From: Gemmatimonas sp.
Lineage (GTDB): Bacteria > Gemmatimonadota > Gemmatimonadetes > Gemmatimonadales > Gemmatimonadaceae
Assembly (NCBI GenBank): GCA_011390885.1
Contig: JAABRO010000005.1
Coordinates: 57,018-121,017, forward strand
Direction: 5' to 3'
Length of the DNA: 64,000 nucleotides
A program made the position numbers and the translations under genes. Positions 17,127 through 26,600 of this stretch are shown here, one piece after another. The notes below the pieces were generated by a model. It saw only the letters and a program-made list of their open reading frames with translations, did not search any database and was not told the origin of the DNA. How positions within the stretch are numbered: position 1 is the first letter of the stretch; every line of letters starts with the position of its first letter.

Positions 17127-17368
17127 CGAGGATACCGGTGGGTCGAGGAGTGAGGATCGTCCGGACGGGGCGGCGACCCTCGCGGGGGCGCCACCCCGCA
17201 GCTTACGAAGCGTCACCGTCCGTGAGCAAGGCACGGCCCCGTCCACTTCGGCTCCCTGTCGGCTGCATGGGTGGCGGTTTCCCCCGTGATGTCGCGCCTG
17301 ACCGAGTGGCGGCTCGCGCTCGACGCCTGCGAGCGTCCGCCCCTCCCCCGGTTTCCGCGCGCCGACCC
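17127..17368. promoter_or_regulatory. Divergent intergenic region between the M28 peptidase and PG-binding gene
   Basis: 242 bases without a supported gene. The open plus-strand frame continues through it, but the residues are Arg/Pro-rich noise. Promoters for both flanking genes should be here; I could not pick out convincing hexamers. Confidence 0.3.
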
Positions 17369-18604
17369 ATGACGACCAGCCAATCCCAGCTGCGCCGCGG
17401 TTCGCGCGGCCCTGAGGTCACGAAACTCCAGCAGTCGCTCAACGCGCTGCCCGCCTCCTGGCGCACGCCGACGATGCCGGTGCTGGCGGTGGACGGCGCC
17501 TTCGGCCCGCTGACCGCCGAGGCGGTGCGTGCCTTCCAGACCCGCGCCCGGATCCAGGTGGATGGCGTCGCTGGCCCCGTGACGCGCGCCACGTTGAGCG
17601 AGGCGCTCGCCACGACCGCGCCCACGCCAGCCCCCCCCGCGACGACGTCAGCGCCGGCGACCGCCCCCGTGGAGCCGGCGGCGCAGCCTGAGCAGGGCGA
17701 GTTGCCGCCGGAGCAGCGCGGCTCCCCGCATGAGCCGCGTGAGATTCCTCCGGCCGAGTACCACCTCATTCATTTCGGCACGCACAACCGCTGGGGCGTG
17801 GATGCCCAGCGCGATGATGAACCCGTGCGCGCGGGCCAGCTGTGGACGCTCGGTCGCGCGGACGTGCGCCTCATCTACGAAGTGCTGGCGCAGGCCGTCG
17901 TGTACCTGCAACTGGAGGGACCGCGCCGCAACGCCTTCTTCGCGCAGACCCGCACCGGCTTCCGGGAAACCGTGCGGTACTCCGGCTACATCGAGGCCGC
18001 CAAGGGCGCGCGCGGCATGGTGCTGCTGGCGGAGCATGAAGCCGCCATCATCATGGGGATCGCCTCGGCGATCGGGCCGACGAAGTGGATCTTCAAGGGG
18101 CTGCACGTGCTCCAGGTGTACGTGGACCACCAGCACCTGGTGCATGCGACGCTCAACCTGGTCTCCGCGGTGCTCGAGGTGCGCACCGTGCTCAAGCGCC
18201 ACGCGCCCACGCTGTGGCGAGTGATCGTGGAGACGCTCCTCTTCCGCCCCACCGAGCTGTTCGACTACGAGCCGGACGCGGTCGCCATGCAGCCGCTCCG
18301 GAAGTCGCGCCTGGTCGGTGAGATCGTGGGGTGCATTCTCGACCAGAAGCCAGGGCGCTGGATCGCCTTCCGGACCGCGATCGAGCTACTGGGCACACTC
18401 ACGATCGGCGTGGTACCAACTGCGGCCAAGGGGCTCCGCATCGAGACGGACGCGGAGAAGCTCCAGGACGCGCTCCACGCGCGCCGTCACCTGGTGTCGC
18501 AGGCCGATGCGCGCCGCATCATGGAAGAGGTGCACACGAACGAGGCCGAGATCCGGCCGGTGCTGCAGAAGTTGGCGCGGGCTGTGCAGAAGGTCCAAAG
18601 GTAG
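17369..18604 (+). CDS. Peptidoglycan-binding domain protein with unrecognised C-terminal domain
   Basis: A 411-residue protein starting at the ATG at 17369; upstream frame residues are low-complexity Arg-rich. Residues about 8-88 are a PG_binding_1 domain (LRRGSRGPEVTKLQQSLN, DGAFGPLTAEAVRAFQ, VDGVAGPVTRATL). A Pro/Ala/Glu-rich linker (about 90-135) leads to a 275-residue domain I do not recognise. It is part aromatic/charged (HFGTHNRWGVDAQRD) and part amphipathic, with Gly/Ala helices that could contact membranes (FRTAIELLGTLTIGVV). There is no signal peptide, which is odd for a wall-binding protein and resembles cargo or spike-associated proteins of contractile systems. That comparison is a guess. 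Confidence 0.72.
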   Translation: MTTSQSQLRRGSRGPEVTKLQQSLNALPASWRTPTMPVLAVDGAFGPLTAEAVRAFQTRARIQVDGVAGPVTRATLSEALATTAPTPAPPATTSAPATAPVEPAAQPEQGELPPEQRGSPHEPREIPPAEYHLIHFGTHNRWGVDAQRDDEPVRAGQLWTLGRADVRLIYEVLAQAVVYLQLEGPRRNAFFAQTRTGFRETVRYSGYIEAAKGARGMVLLAEHEAAIIMGIASAIGPTKWIFKGLHVLQVYVDHQHLVHATLNLVSAVLEVRTVLKRHAPTLWRVIVETLLFRPTELFDYEPDAVAMQPLRKSRLVGEIVGCILDQKPGRWIAFRTAIELLGTLTIGVVPTAAKGLRIETDAEKLQDALHARRHLVSQADARRIMEEVHTNEAEIRPVLQKLARAVQKVQR

Positions 18605-18610
18605 GTCCGC

Positions 18611-18659
18611 GAACAGACACGGGGCCCCGGATCGTCGATCCGGGGCCCCGTGTCTGTTC
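18611..18659. terminator. Perfect 23-bp hairpin, bidirectional terminator between convergent genes
   Basis: Arms 18611-18633 and 18637-18659 are perfect reverse complements with a three-base loop (GTC). The stem contains GGGGCCCC. It starts seven bases after the PG-binding gene and ends 14 bases before the pilC stop on the other strand. Its placement fits a two-way terminator; no T-run follows on either side. Confidence 0.75.
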
Positions 18660-18672
18660 ACTGCCTGTGCCG

Positions 18673-19863
18673 TTACTGCACCGCGTTCACCATGTCGAAG
18701 ATCGGCAGGTACATGGCCACGATCATGCCGCCCACCACCACGCCGAGGAACACGATCATGATCGGCTCCAGCAGGCTGAGCAGGCCGCTCACGGCCGCGT
18801 CCACTTCGTCATCGTAGAAGTCGGCGATCTTGCTCAGCATCTCGTCCAGACCACCGGTCTGCTCGCCCACCGAGATCATGCTGATCACCATGGGCGGGAA
18901 CACCTGGCTCTTCTGCAGCGGCGCGGCGATGCTCTCACCGCCGGCGATGCTGGCGCGCGACTCCATGATCGCGTCCTGGATCACGCGGTTGCCCGACGTC
19001 TTGGCGGTGATCTCCAGGCCGTCGAGAATGCTCACGCCCGACGAGATGAGCGTGCCGAGCGTGCGGGTGAAGCGCGACACCGCCGACTTGCGCAGCACGT
19101 CACCGAGTACGGGCACGCGCAGCAGGAACTTGTCGATCGCGAGACGGCCACCGGAGGTGCCGTACGCCTGCTTGATCATGAAGGCGGCCGCCGCGAGGCC
19201 GGCGAGCATCGCCCACCAGTAGTTGTTGAGCAGGTCCGAGAGGCCGATCACGAACTTCGTCGGCCCTGGCAGCTCCATGTTCACGCTGGCGAACATGTCC
19301 TGGAAGACGGGAATCACCTTCCAGAGCAGCACCACCACCGCGATCACGGCCACGCCCATGATCACCGAGGGATAGATCATCGCGCCCTTCACCTTGCGCA
19401 CGAGGGCGTCGTTCTTCTCGAGGAAGACGGCGAGGCGGCCGAGGATCGTGTCCAGGATGCCGCCCTGTTCACCGGCCGCCACCATGTTCGTGTACAGCTC
19501 GCTGAATGCCTTGGGGTGCTTCCGCATCGCGTCGGCCACGGTGTGGCCGCTCTCCACCTCGAACACCACCTCGCGTACGGTCTGCGCCAGCGCCTTGTTC
19601 TCGCTCTGCCGCGCCAGGATGTCGAGCGCCTGCACGAGCGGCAGGCCGGCGTTGATCATCGTGGAGAACTGCCGCGTGAAGATCACGATGTCGCGCATGC
19701 CGATGCTGCCGCGCGCCTTCGTGGGGCGGTTCTCATCCACCTTCACGATCGTGAGGCGCTGCCGGCGCAACTGGTTGACGGCGTCGTCGCGCGAGGCGGC
19801 GTCGATGGTGGAGGACCGGAGTTCCCCACCGCTGGTGCGGGCCGTGTACGTGAACGTGGGCAT
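18673..19863 (-). CDS. pilC: Type IV pilus inner-membrane platform protein PilC (GspF family)
   Basis: A 396-residue protein with two T2SF domains: about 60-185 (IVIFTRQFSTMINAGLPL) and about 265-388 (SRFTRTLGTLISSGVSI). Three membrane helices are visible (about 170-190, 220-238 and 360-385). It anchors the assembly and retraction ATPases to the pilus machine. The order pilC-pilT-pilB downstream of one another on the minus strand, with a ComEA-like gene, indicates type IV pili or a DNA-uptake pseudopilus. It is the last gene of the set, ending at the 23-bp hairpin. Confidence 0.95.
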   Translation of the reverse strand: MPTFTYTARTSGGELRSSTIDAASRDDAVNQLRRQRLTIVKVDENRPTKARGSIGMRDIVIFTRQFSTMINAGLPLVQALDILARQSENKALAQTVREVVFEVESGHTVADAMRKHPKAFSELYTNMVAAGEQGGILDTILGRLAVFLEKNDALVRKVKGAMIYPSVIMGVAVIAVVVLLWKVIPVFQDMFASVNMELPGPTKFVIGLSDLLNNYWWAMLAGLAAAAFMIKQAYGTSGGRLAIDKFLLRVPVLGDVLRKSAVSRFTRTLGTLISSGVSILDGLEITAKTSGNRVIQDAIMESRASIAGGESIAAPLQKSQVFPPMVISMISVGEQTGGLDEMLSKIADFYDDEVDAAVSGLLSLLEPIMIVFLGVVVGGMIVAMYLPIFDMVNAVQ

Positions 19864-19883
19864 TCGAGACTACCTGGTGAGGG

Positions 19884-21047
19884 TCAGCGGCGACCGTTGG
19901 CGCCGGCCAGCGCCGCGCCGACCGCCGGACGCGTGCCCGGCGCAGCGAGGTCGTCGGCCGGCGACTTGCCGATCATGCGAAGGAACTCGTTCGGGTCGCT
20001 GGAGGCGCGCACGCACTCGTCCGCGCTCACCTGTCGCGACACGTACAGCTGGTACAGCGAGTCATTCAGCGTCTGCATGCCGAACTTCTTGCCCGACTGC
20101 ATGAGCGAATAGATCTGGTGCACCTTGTCGTCGCGGATCAGCGCGCGGATCGCGGGCGTCACCACGAGGATTTCCGCGGCCATCGCGCGTCCTCGGCCGG
20201 AGAGCTTCGGGAGCAGCGTCTGCGTGACGATGCCCTCGAGCACGAAGGCCAGCTGTGCGCGCACCTGGCTCTGCTGGTGGCTGGGGAAGACATCGATGAT
20301 GCGATTGATCGCCTCGGCCGCGCTGTTGGTGTGCAGCGTGGCGAACACGAGATGCCCCGTCTCGGCGATGGTGAGCGCGGCCTGGATGGTCTCGAGGTCG
20401 CGCATTTCGCCGATGAGGATCACGTCCGGGTCCTCGCGCAGCGCGTACTTCAGCGCCGTCGCGAAGCTCTTGGTGTCCGCCCCGACCTCGCGCTGGTTGA
20501 TGATGCAGGAACGGTGGCGGTGGATGAACTCGATGGGGTCCTCCACCGTGATGATGTGCCCGCGCCGCTCGTTGTTGATCTTGTCGATCATGGCGGCGAG
20601 GGTCGTGGACTTGCCTGAGCCGGTGGGGCCCGTCACCAGCACCATGCCGCGCGGCTTCTCGGCCATCGACGCGATCACGCCCGGCAGCTGGAGCTCCTCG
20701 AACGACTTGATCTGGAAGGGGATCTGACGGATGACCATGCTCACGCAACCGCGCTGCCGGAACACGTTGCCACGGAACCTCGACAGGTTCTGGATGCCGA
20801 ACGAGAAGTCGAGCTCGTCCTCCATCTCGAAGCGCTTCTTCTGGTTTTCCGTGAGCACCGAGTACGCGAGCTGCAGCGTGTCGCGCGGCTGGAGCACGTG
20901 ATCCACCGCCGAGTTCACGATGTCACCGTCGATGCGGAGCTTCGGACGGTCACCGGCCGTGATGTGCAGGTCGGAGGCGTCCCGCTCGATCATCTCGTCG
21001 AGGAGCATCCGGAGCGAGACAGCGGGAACGGTCGTGGCAGCAGTCAT
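19884..21047 (-). CDS. pilT: Type IV pilus retraction ATPase PilT
   Basis: A 387-residue hexameric ATPase of the secretion superfamily. Walker A (GPTGSGKSTTLAAMID), the Asp box with ITVEDPIEFIHRHR, Walker B (LREDPDVILIGEMRD) and the His box (TGHLVFATLHTNSA) are intact. The N-terminal PAS-like domain begins about residue 8 (LLDEMIERDASDLHITAGD). The C-terminal retraction motif usually written AIRNLIRE reads AIRALIRDDK, a mild variant. It depolymerises pilin and powers twitching or DNA pull-in. An unexplained 157-base gap separates it from pilB upstream. Confidence 0.96.
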   Translation of the reverse strand: MTAATTVPAVSLRMLLDEMIERDASDLHITAGDRPKLRIDGDIVNSAVDHVLQPRDTLQLAYSVLTENQKKRFEMEDELDFSFGIQNLSRFRGNVFRQRGCVSMVIRQIPFQIKSFEELQLPGVIASMAEKPRGMVLVTGPTGSGKSTTLAAMIDKINNERRGHIITVEDPIEFIHRHRSCIINQREVGADTKSFATALKYALREDPDVILIGEMRDLETIQAALTIAETGHLVFATLHTNSAAEAINRIIDVFPSHQQSQVRAQLAFVLEGIVTQTLLPKLSGRGRAMAAEILVVTPAIRALIRDDKVHQIYSLMQSGKKFGMQTLNDSLYQLYVSRQVSADECVRASSDPNEFLRMIGKSPADDLAAPGTRPAVGAALAGANGRR

Positions 21048-21204
21048 GGGCGTGAGGGAGCGGTGAGGGAGGCCTCACCGGAGGTTCGAGTCAAGGACGA
21101 GCGGTCGCAGGCGGGGAAACGACGGCGCAGCCCGCCTGGCGGCGGTTGTGACGGGGTCGTCCGGCGCAGTGACGCCCGACGGCCCCGGGGCCCAGCGGAC
21201 CGGA
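21048..21204 (-). promoter_or_regulatory. pilB-pilT spacer with a hairpin
   Basis: 157 bases with no gene between two pilus ATPase genes that otherwise look co-transcribed. CGGTGAGG (21061-21068) pairs with CCTCACCG (21073-21080) across a four-base loop, 14 bases upstream of the pilT start codon. It could regulate pilT translation or mark a processed transcript end. No T-run is present. Confidence 0.35.
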
Positions 21205-23043
21205 TCAGGCGCTGGTTTCGCGGATCACCTGTTCCAGGGTGGTCAGTCCCTTCAGCACCTTGAGCCATCCATCCATGCGAAGCGTGAGCATTCCCTCGTT
21301 GATCGCCTCGTCGCGCAGCACCTGCGAGTCGGCGTTCTGCACCACGAGCTTCTTGAGGTGGTTCGTCATGTACATCACCTCGTACAGGCCCTGACGGCCT
21401 CGCAGGCCGGTGCCGTTGCACGAGTCGCAGCCGTGCCCCTTGAAGAAGGGCAGTTCGCCCACGCAGGTGTCGAGGCTGAGGTGCTCGAGGAACGGCAGCG
21501 CCTCCTTCGTGGCCCGCGCCTTGGCGTCGGCCAGCGCGCGCTCGGTGAAGCGCAGGTCGCGCATGGTCGTGTCACGCGACACCTTGGCGCCCGTGAGCTC
21601 CGCGTCGTCGGGCTCGTACTTGATCCTGCACTTGGGGCAGATGCGCCGGACGAGGCGCTGCGCCAGGATCACGTTCAGCGCCGACGCCACGTTGAAGGGT
21701 TCGAGCCCCATGTCGAGCAGGCGCGTGAGCGTCTCCGGCGCGGAGTTCGTGTGCAGCGTGCTCATGACGAGGTGCCCCGTGAGCGCGGCCTTCACGGCAA
21801 TGCCGCCGGTCTCGAGGTCTCGGATCTCGCCGAGCATGATCACGTTCGGGTCCTGGCGCAGGAACGCCTTGAGCGCCGCCGCGAACGTCATGCCGATCTC
21901 GGTGCGCACCTGCACCTGGTTGATGCCGAACAGGTTGTACTCGACCGGGTCCTCGGCGGTCATGATGTTCGTGTCCACCGTGTTGATCTTGGACAGCGCC
22001 GAGTACAGGGTGGTGGTCTTGCCCGAGCCCGTGGGGCCCGTGACCAGCACCATGCCGTACGGGTTGGAGATCGCCTCCATGAACTCCGCCTCGGCGCGCG
22101 GCTCGATGCCGAACGTCTCGAGGTCGAGGGCGAGGTTGCCCTTGTCGAGGATGCGGAGCACGACCTTCTCGCCAAAGAGCGTGGGCAGCGTGCTCACGCG
22201 GAAGTCGATGACCTTCTTGCCCACCTTGAGCTTGATGCGCCCGTCCTGCGGCACGCGGCGCTCGGCGATGTTGAGCGACGACATGATCTTGAAGCGGGAG
22301 ATGAGTGCCGCCTTCATCTTCACGGGCGGCTTCATGATCTCCTGCAGCGCGCCGTCGATGCGGTAGCGCACCCGCAGCTCGTGCTCGAACGACTCGAAAT
22401 GGATGTCGGAGGCGCCCTTCTGCACCGCATCGATCAGGATCGCATTGATCAGCTTGACGACCGGCGCCTCCTCCACCTGCGCCGCCAGCACGGACACGTC
22501 GGCTTCCTGCTCCTGCGACTCCAGCAGCTCGACGTCGTCATCGCCCCCCGTGATGTCCTGGAGGAGCGACTGCATCTGGATTTCCGTGCCCTCGTAGTGC
22601 TTCTCGATGGCGGCGCGCATGGAATACTCGCCCGCCAGCACCGGCACGATGTCATAGCGCGTGATGAACTTCAGGTCGTCCACCACGCCGAGGTTCGTGG
22701 GATCGGCGATCGCCACGGTGAGCTGGCGCCCCTCCCGCTTGAGCGGAAGCACGGTGTGCTTCGACGCGAGGTCGGCGGGAATCAGCTTGAGCAGCCGCGG
22801 GTCCACGTCGAAGCGCGATAGGTCCACGGCCGGCATGCGGTGCTGCCGCGCAAGGATCTTCACCACGGTCGTCTCCGGGACGATCCCGAGCTTGACGAGC
22901 GTGAGGCCGAGTCGCGTGCCGTTCGTGGACTGCTCCTGCAACGCCTTGCCCAGCTGCTCGGTGGTGAGGTGTCCCTCACGCACGAGCAGCTCTCCGAGAC
23001 GGTCGGAGGCGATCACCGGCTTGGGAATGACGGGTGCGGCCAT
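21205..23043 (-). CDS. pilB: Type IV pilus assembly ATPase PilB
   Basis: A 612-residue protein. An N-terminal MshEN/T2SSE_N region (about 12-150; LGELLVREGHLTTEQLG) precedes the ATPase core. Walker A is GPTGSGKTTTLYSAL, the Asp box contains MTAEDPVEYNLFG, Walker B is LRQDPNVIMLGEIRD and the His box is TGHLVMSTLHTNSA. A zinc-binding tetracysteine (CPKC and CDSC) sits near the C-terminus, as in assembly ATPases but not PilT. It drives pilin polymerisation at the inner membrane with PilC. Confidence 0.96.
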   Translation of the reverse strand: MAAPVIPKPVIASDRLGELLVREGHLTTEQLGKALQEQSTNGTRLGLTLVKLGIVPETTVVKILARQHRMPAVDLSRFDVDPRLLKLIPADLASKHTVLPLKREGRQLTVAIADPTNLGVVDDLKFITRYDIVPVLAGEYSMRAAIEKHYEGTEIQMQSLLQDITGGDDDVELLESQEQEADVSVLAAQVEEAPVVKLINAILIDAVQKGASDIHFESFEHELRVRYRIDGALQEIMKPPVKMKAALISRFKIMSSLNIAERRVPQDGRIKLKVGKKVIDFRVSTLPTLFGEKVVLRILDKGNLALDLETFGIEPRAEAEFMEAISNPYGMVLVTGPTGSGKTTTLYSALSKINTVDTNIMTAEDPVEYNLFGINQVQVRTEIGMTFAAALKAFLRQDPNVIMLGEIRDLETGGIAVKAALTGHLVMSTLHTNSAPETLTRLLDMGLEPFNVASALNVILAQRLVRRICPKCRIKYEPDDAELTGAKVSRDTTMRDLRFTERALADAKARATKEALPFLEHLSLDTCVGELPFFKGHGCDSCNGTGLRGRQGLYEVMYMTNHLKKLVVQNADSQVLRDEAINEGMLTLRMDGWLKVLKGLTTLEQVIRETSA

Positions 23044-23109
23044 GAACGGGTGCGGGGCGGAACGGTGGGGAGCAACGCGGACATCGAGTCCGACGCGTCC
23101 CTGGTGCTG

Positions 23110-23580
23110 TCAGGGAGCGCGACGGGATCGGGACTCGCCGTGTAATGGACGGAACCCGCTGGAAAACGTCACGTGCGGGGCGAGGCCGGCGGCCAGCGCG
23201 GGGCCGATCCCCCGGACGCGCTGCAGCGCCTCGAGCGAGCCGAACGGACCGAGGGAATCGCGATCGGCCACGATGCGCTGGGCGAGCGCGGGCCCGATGC
23301 GCGGCAGCCGGTCGAGCTCTTCCTCCGTGGCCACGTCCGGGTCGATCGGTCCGGCCGGCACCTCGGACGCGGCCGATCGCGCCCGTCCGCGCGAGGGCTT
23401 GCGGGCGCGCGCGCTGTCCACGGCCGCCAGCTGCGCCTCGATCGCCTCGACCGGCGCGGGCGCCTCGGCGGCCTGCAAGGCGCGCTCGAAGGCGCGTCCC
23501 TGCACGAGGCGCACCCCGCCGCCGAGCACGGCGACGGCGGCGAGAAAGGCAACGGCCTGGCGTTCGGCGGCGGTCGGCAT
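23110..23580 (-). CDS. ComEA-like helix-hairpin-helix DNA-binding protein
   Basis: A 156-residue protein. One N-terminal membrane helix (about 8-25) anchors it, a charged linker follows, and the C-terminal half carries two helix-hairpin-helix motifs (LDRLPRIGPALAQRIV and LQRVRGIGPALAAGL). ComEA proteins bind incoming double-stranded DNA at the membrane during transformation. It lies 66 bases upstream of pilB on the same strand, which supports a DNA-uptake role for this pilus set. No comEC channel gene is in the window. Confidence 0.8.
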   Translation of the reverse strand: MPTAAERQAVAFLAAVAVLGGGVRLVQGRAFERALQAAEAPAPVEAIEAQLAAVDSARARKPSRGRARSAASEVPAGPIDPDVATEEELDRLPRIGPALAQRIVADRDSLGPFGSLEALQRVRGIGPALAAGLAPHVTFSSGFRPLHGESRSRRAP

Positions 23581-23671
23581 GGCGCATGATGCGGCCGACC
23601 CGCGGGGAACGCGTCACCGCAACGATGCGGTCGGCACGATTTCCTTGCCGCGACCCTGCCGCGCGCGCCCG

Positions 23672-26600
23672 CTACCGCACCTCGCCCCCGAAGAAGTACA
23701 GCTGCAGCACGGCGCTGAAGGTGGTCTGCGAGAAGCGCCGGTTGAACGTGCGGTCGAAGGTGACCACGCGGGAGCCGGAGAGCGAGAAGGTCATCGTCTC
23801 CGACAGGTCGGTGTCGGCGTTGAGGCTGATCGCCTCGCGCCCGTTGTCCGCGAGCACGCGCGAGAACACGCTGGCCGTGGCGGCATCGAGCGCGCCGAGC
23901 GCCAGGTCACCCACGGCGTTGGTGACCACACTGCGCGACCCCTGCCGCTGCCAGCTCAGCTGGGTGCGCAAGCCGCTCTTCTGCTTCCACTCGGCGGGGA
24001 GCGGAAACGTGCGCGAGAGCCCCAGCGAGAGGTCGTCGGCGCGACTCTCGGTGAGCGCGCCGGGTCGCTCGTCGTCACGGATCGTGCGGCTCCACGACAC
24101 GGATGTGATGAGCGGGCCGAACACGTTCCACGTGACACTCGCCGACACCGGCACGCGCTCCGCGTGTCCTCGGCTGCGGTCGGCGAAGCCGCCCAGCTCG
24201 TTGGGGGCGTCGGTGCGCTGCGCGTTCACGGCGTAGCCGGCCGTCGCCCCGATGCCGGCGAACACGCCGAGCGGGCGCATGGGACGCCAGTTCCAGCGCA
24301 CGGTGACGTCCGGGTAGACATCCTGTTCGCTCGTGATGAGCGCCTGGAAGCCGTCTCGCGTGCGGCGCGACCAGGTTTCCGTACGCCCCACCTCGGCCCG
24401 CGAGGAAATGCTGAACGACAGCGGCAGCGTGAGGCCACCGCTGAGCACGAGGCGGCGCGACCGCCCGGCGGCCGTGGCCAGCTGTCCCTCGAGGCCGCGG
24501 AAGAGATCGATGCCGCCGAAGCCGAACTGGTAGCCACCGCCCGGCGTGCGCGCCGTGTTGTCGTAGTTGGAGTCGAGCGTGCGCGTCCAGGTCACGTCCA
24601 CCGGCTGCAGCGCCCGGGCCCACCAGCCGGCGAAGCTCGTCGGCGAGAGCCGCGACTGCGTGAGGCGCTGCAAGTCGAGGGTGAGGCCGCCCATGAGGTT
24701 CTGCGTGGCGCCGAGGCGTCGCGGCAGGCGGAACGCGCCGGTGGAGTCGTCGAGCTGCAGCAGCACGCGCGCATTCGGGTCCTTCACGAGCGAGAAGCCG
24801 GTCACGAGCTCGGCACGCGGACGCAACCACGGCCAGAACGACGGCTCGATCCGGAAGGCGCTGGTGAGTGAGCGTTCGCGCTCGAGGCCGACATCGGCGC
24901 CCAGCAGCCGATGGCGTTCCGCCTCGGTCGCCGCGCGACGCTCCGTGCTGTCGGCGAGCGCGGCGAGTTCCCCGTAGTCGCGCAGGTCGAGCACCTGCCG
25001 CGCATCCACGCGCGCACTCATGCCCGCGACGGGGCGAAACTCGAGCACGCCGCTGTTCTGCCACACGTGCTGGATGGCGGTGGCCACCTGCCCCGTGTCG
25101 CCGAGCGCGAACGCCGGCTTGAGGAACGACGTGGTGCGCGCCGCCTGACGCGAGAGTCCGCTCGCCACGCGGAACGTGGAGGGCGACCATTGCAGCGGCG
25201 TTTCGCGCAGCGCACGCACGAGGCGCGAGCGCTGCCACGACGCCGGGAGCAGGTTGAGCGGCGCGAGCGACCACCCCGGCATCGGCGCGCGACGCGCGCC
25301 CCCGGCGAGGTCGAGCGCCGCGTTCACGAGGTACGTGGACGAGCGACCTTCCTGGAAGGCGCTCTGCGTGCCGCCGCTGCCCCACGCCGCGTTGAGCGCG
25401 AAGCCGTTCGCGAGCGGCGCGTACCAGCGTCCCTCGAGCGGCTCGGCGCGGCGCAGGCTGAGCGCGTAGTTCACGCGGCCGGCGCGCGGGTTGCGCAGCC
25501 CCGTGATGCCGTCGGCGCGAATGTCCGTCTGGTTCACGAACAGCTGCTCCACGTCGGTGCCGGTGTAGTCGATGGACAGCGGCATCGCGAGCCCGAGCCG
25601 GCGCGGCATGAGGTGCTCGAGGTGCACCGTGGTGCCCACCGAATAGCCGTTCTCGGTGAGGAAGCTCGGTGCCTCGCCCAGTTGCCGGAAGTTGGGGTCG
25701 CGGCGGCGCACGGCCGCGCGCACGTCCATGAAATCACCGGCGTTGAGCGTGAGCCCAAGCTCGCCGGCGAGCCCCATGTCGCTCACCACGTCGCTGAGCC
25801 GGATGTCGTTGATCCAGAGCTCGAGCGTGTCGTTGGGCGCGATCGCCGTGGCGCTACGCGGCACCGAGTCCACGCGCACGAAGCCCACGGCGAGTTCCTG
25901 CACGCCGGCCAGGTTGGGCGGCGTGACGGTGGGATCGGTGGTGTACACGATGTACCCGTCCTCGCACACGGCGAAGCGTCGCACCGTGCTCGTGGTGGGG
26001 AGCCCGGAGCGGCGCACGAGTTCGAGATCGGCGCCGGTGCAGGCGATGGAATCGGCGCCGCCCTGCAGGAACAGGTTCTCGAGGCGCGCGCGCAACGACT
26101 GGAAGCGCTGCAGGTCCACGCGCACTTCCGGCTCCCACGCGTTCTGCGACGCGCCCGTGTTCACGGGCGTGCGGTAGGCGTAGAAGTTGTGCTCGTCGCG
26201 TCCGATCTTCACGAAGCCGTTGAGCTCGCCGTCCGGGCCCCAGCCGTTGCCGCGCCCGCGCATCCAGAGGCGGAGCGTGCGGTAGCCCATGAAGCTCTTG
26301 AGTCCCTCGGGGAAGCGCAGGAAGGCCTCGGCGCGGTCGAAGGGGCGGAACAGCTGCCCCGGTGCGCCACCGGCCAGCAGCCGCAGCGCGCGCTCGTTCA
26401 CCTGCACGCGACTCGCCTCGAGCCCCGTCTGCCGGTCCTCGGGCACCTCGGCCACGCCCGGCGGCGGCTGGTACGGAATCACGCCGCTCGAGTCGAGTGA
26501 GCCGATCACCGACGCGATCACGTAGCCGCCCGTGAGCGAGCCGAGCGAGTCGCCGGCCACGCCGCTGATGGGGCGCTCGGTGCGCTTGAGCCAGGGCGCG

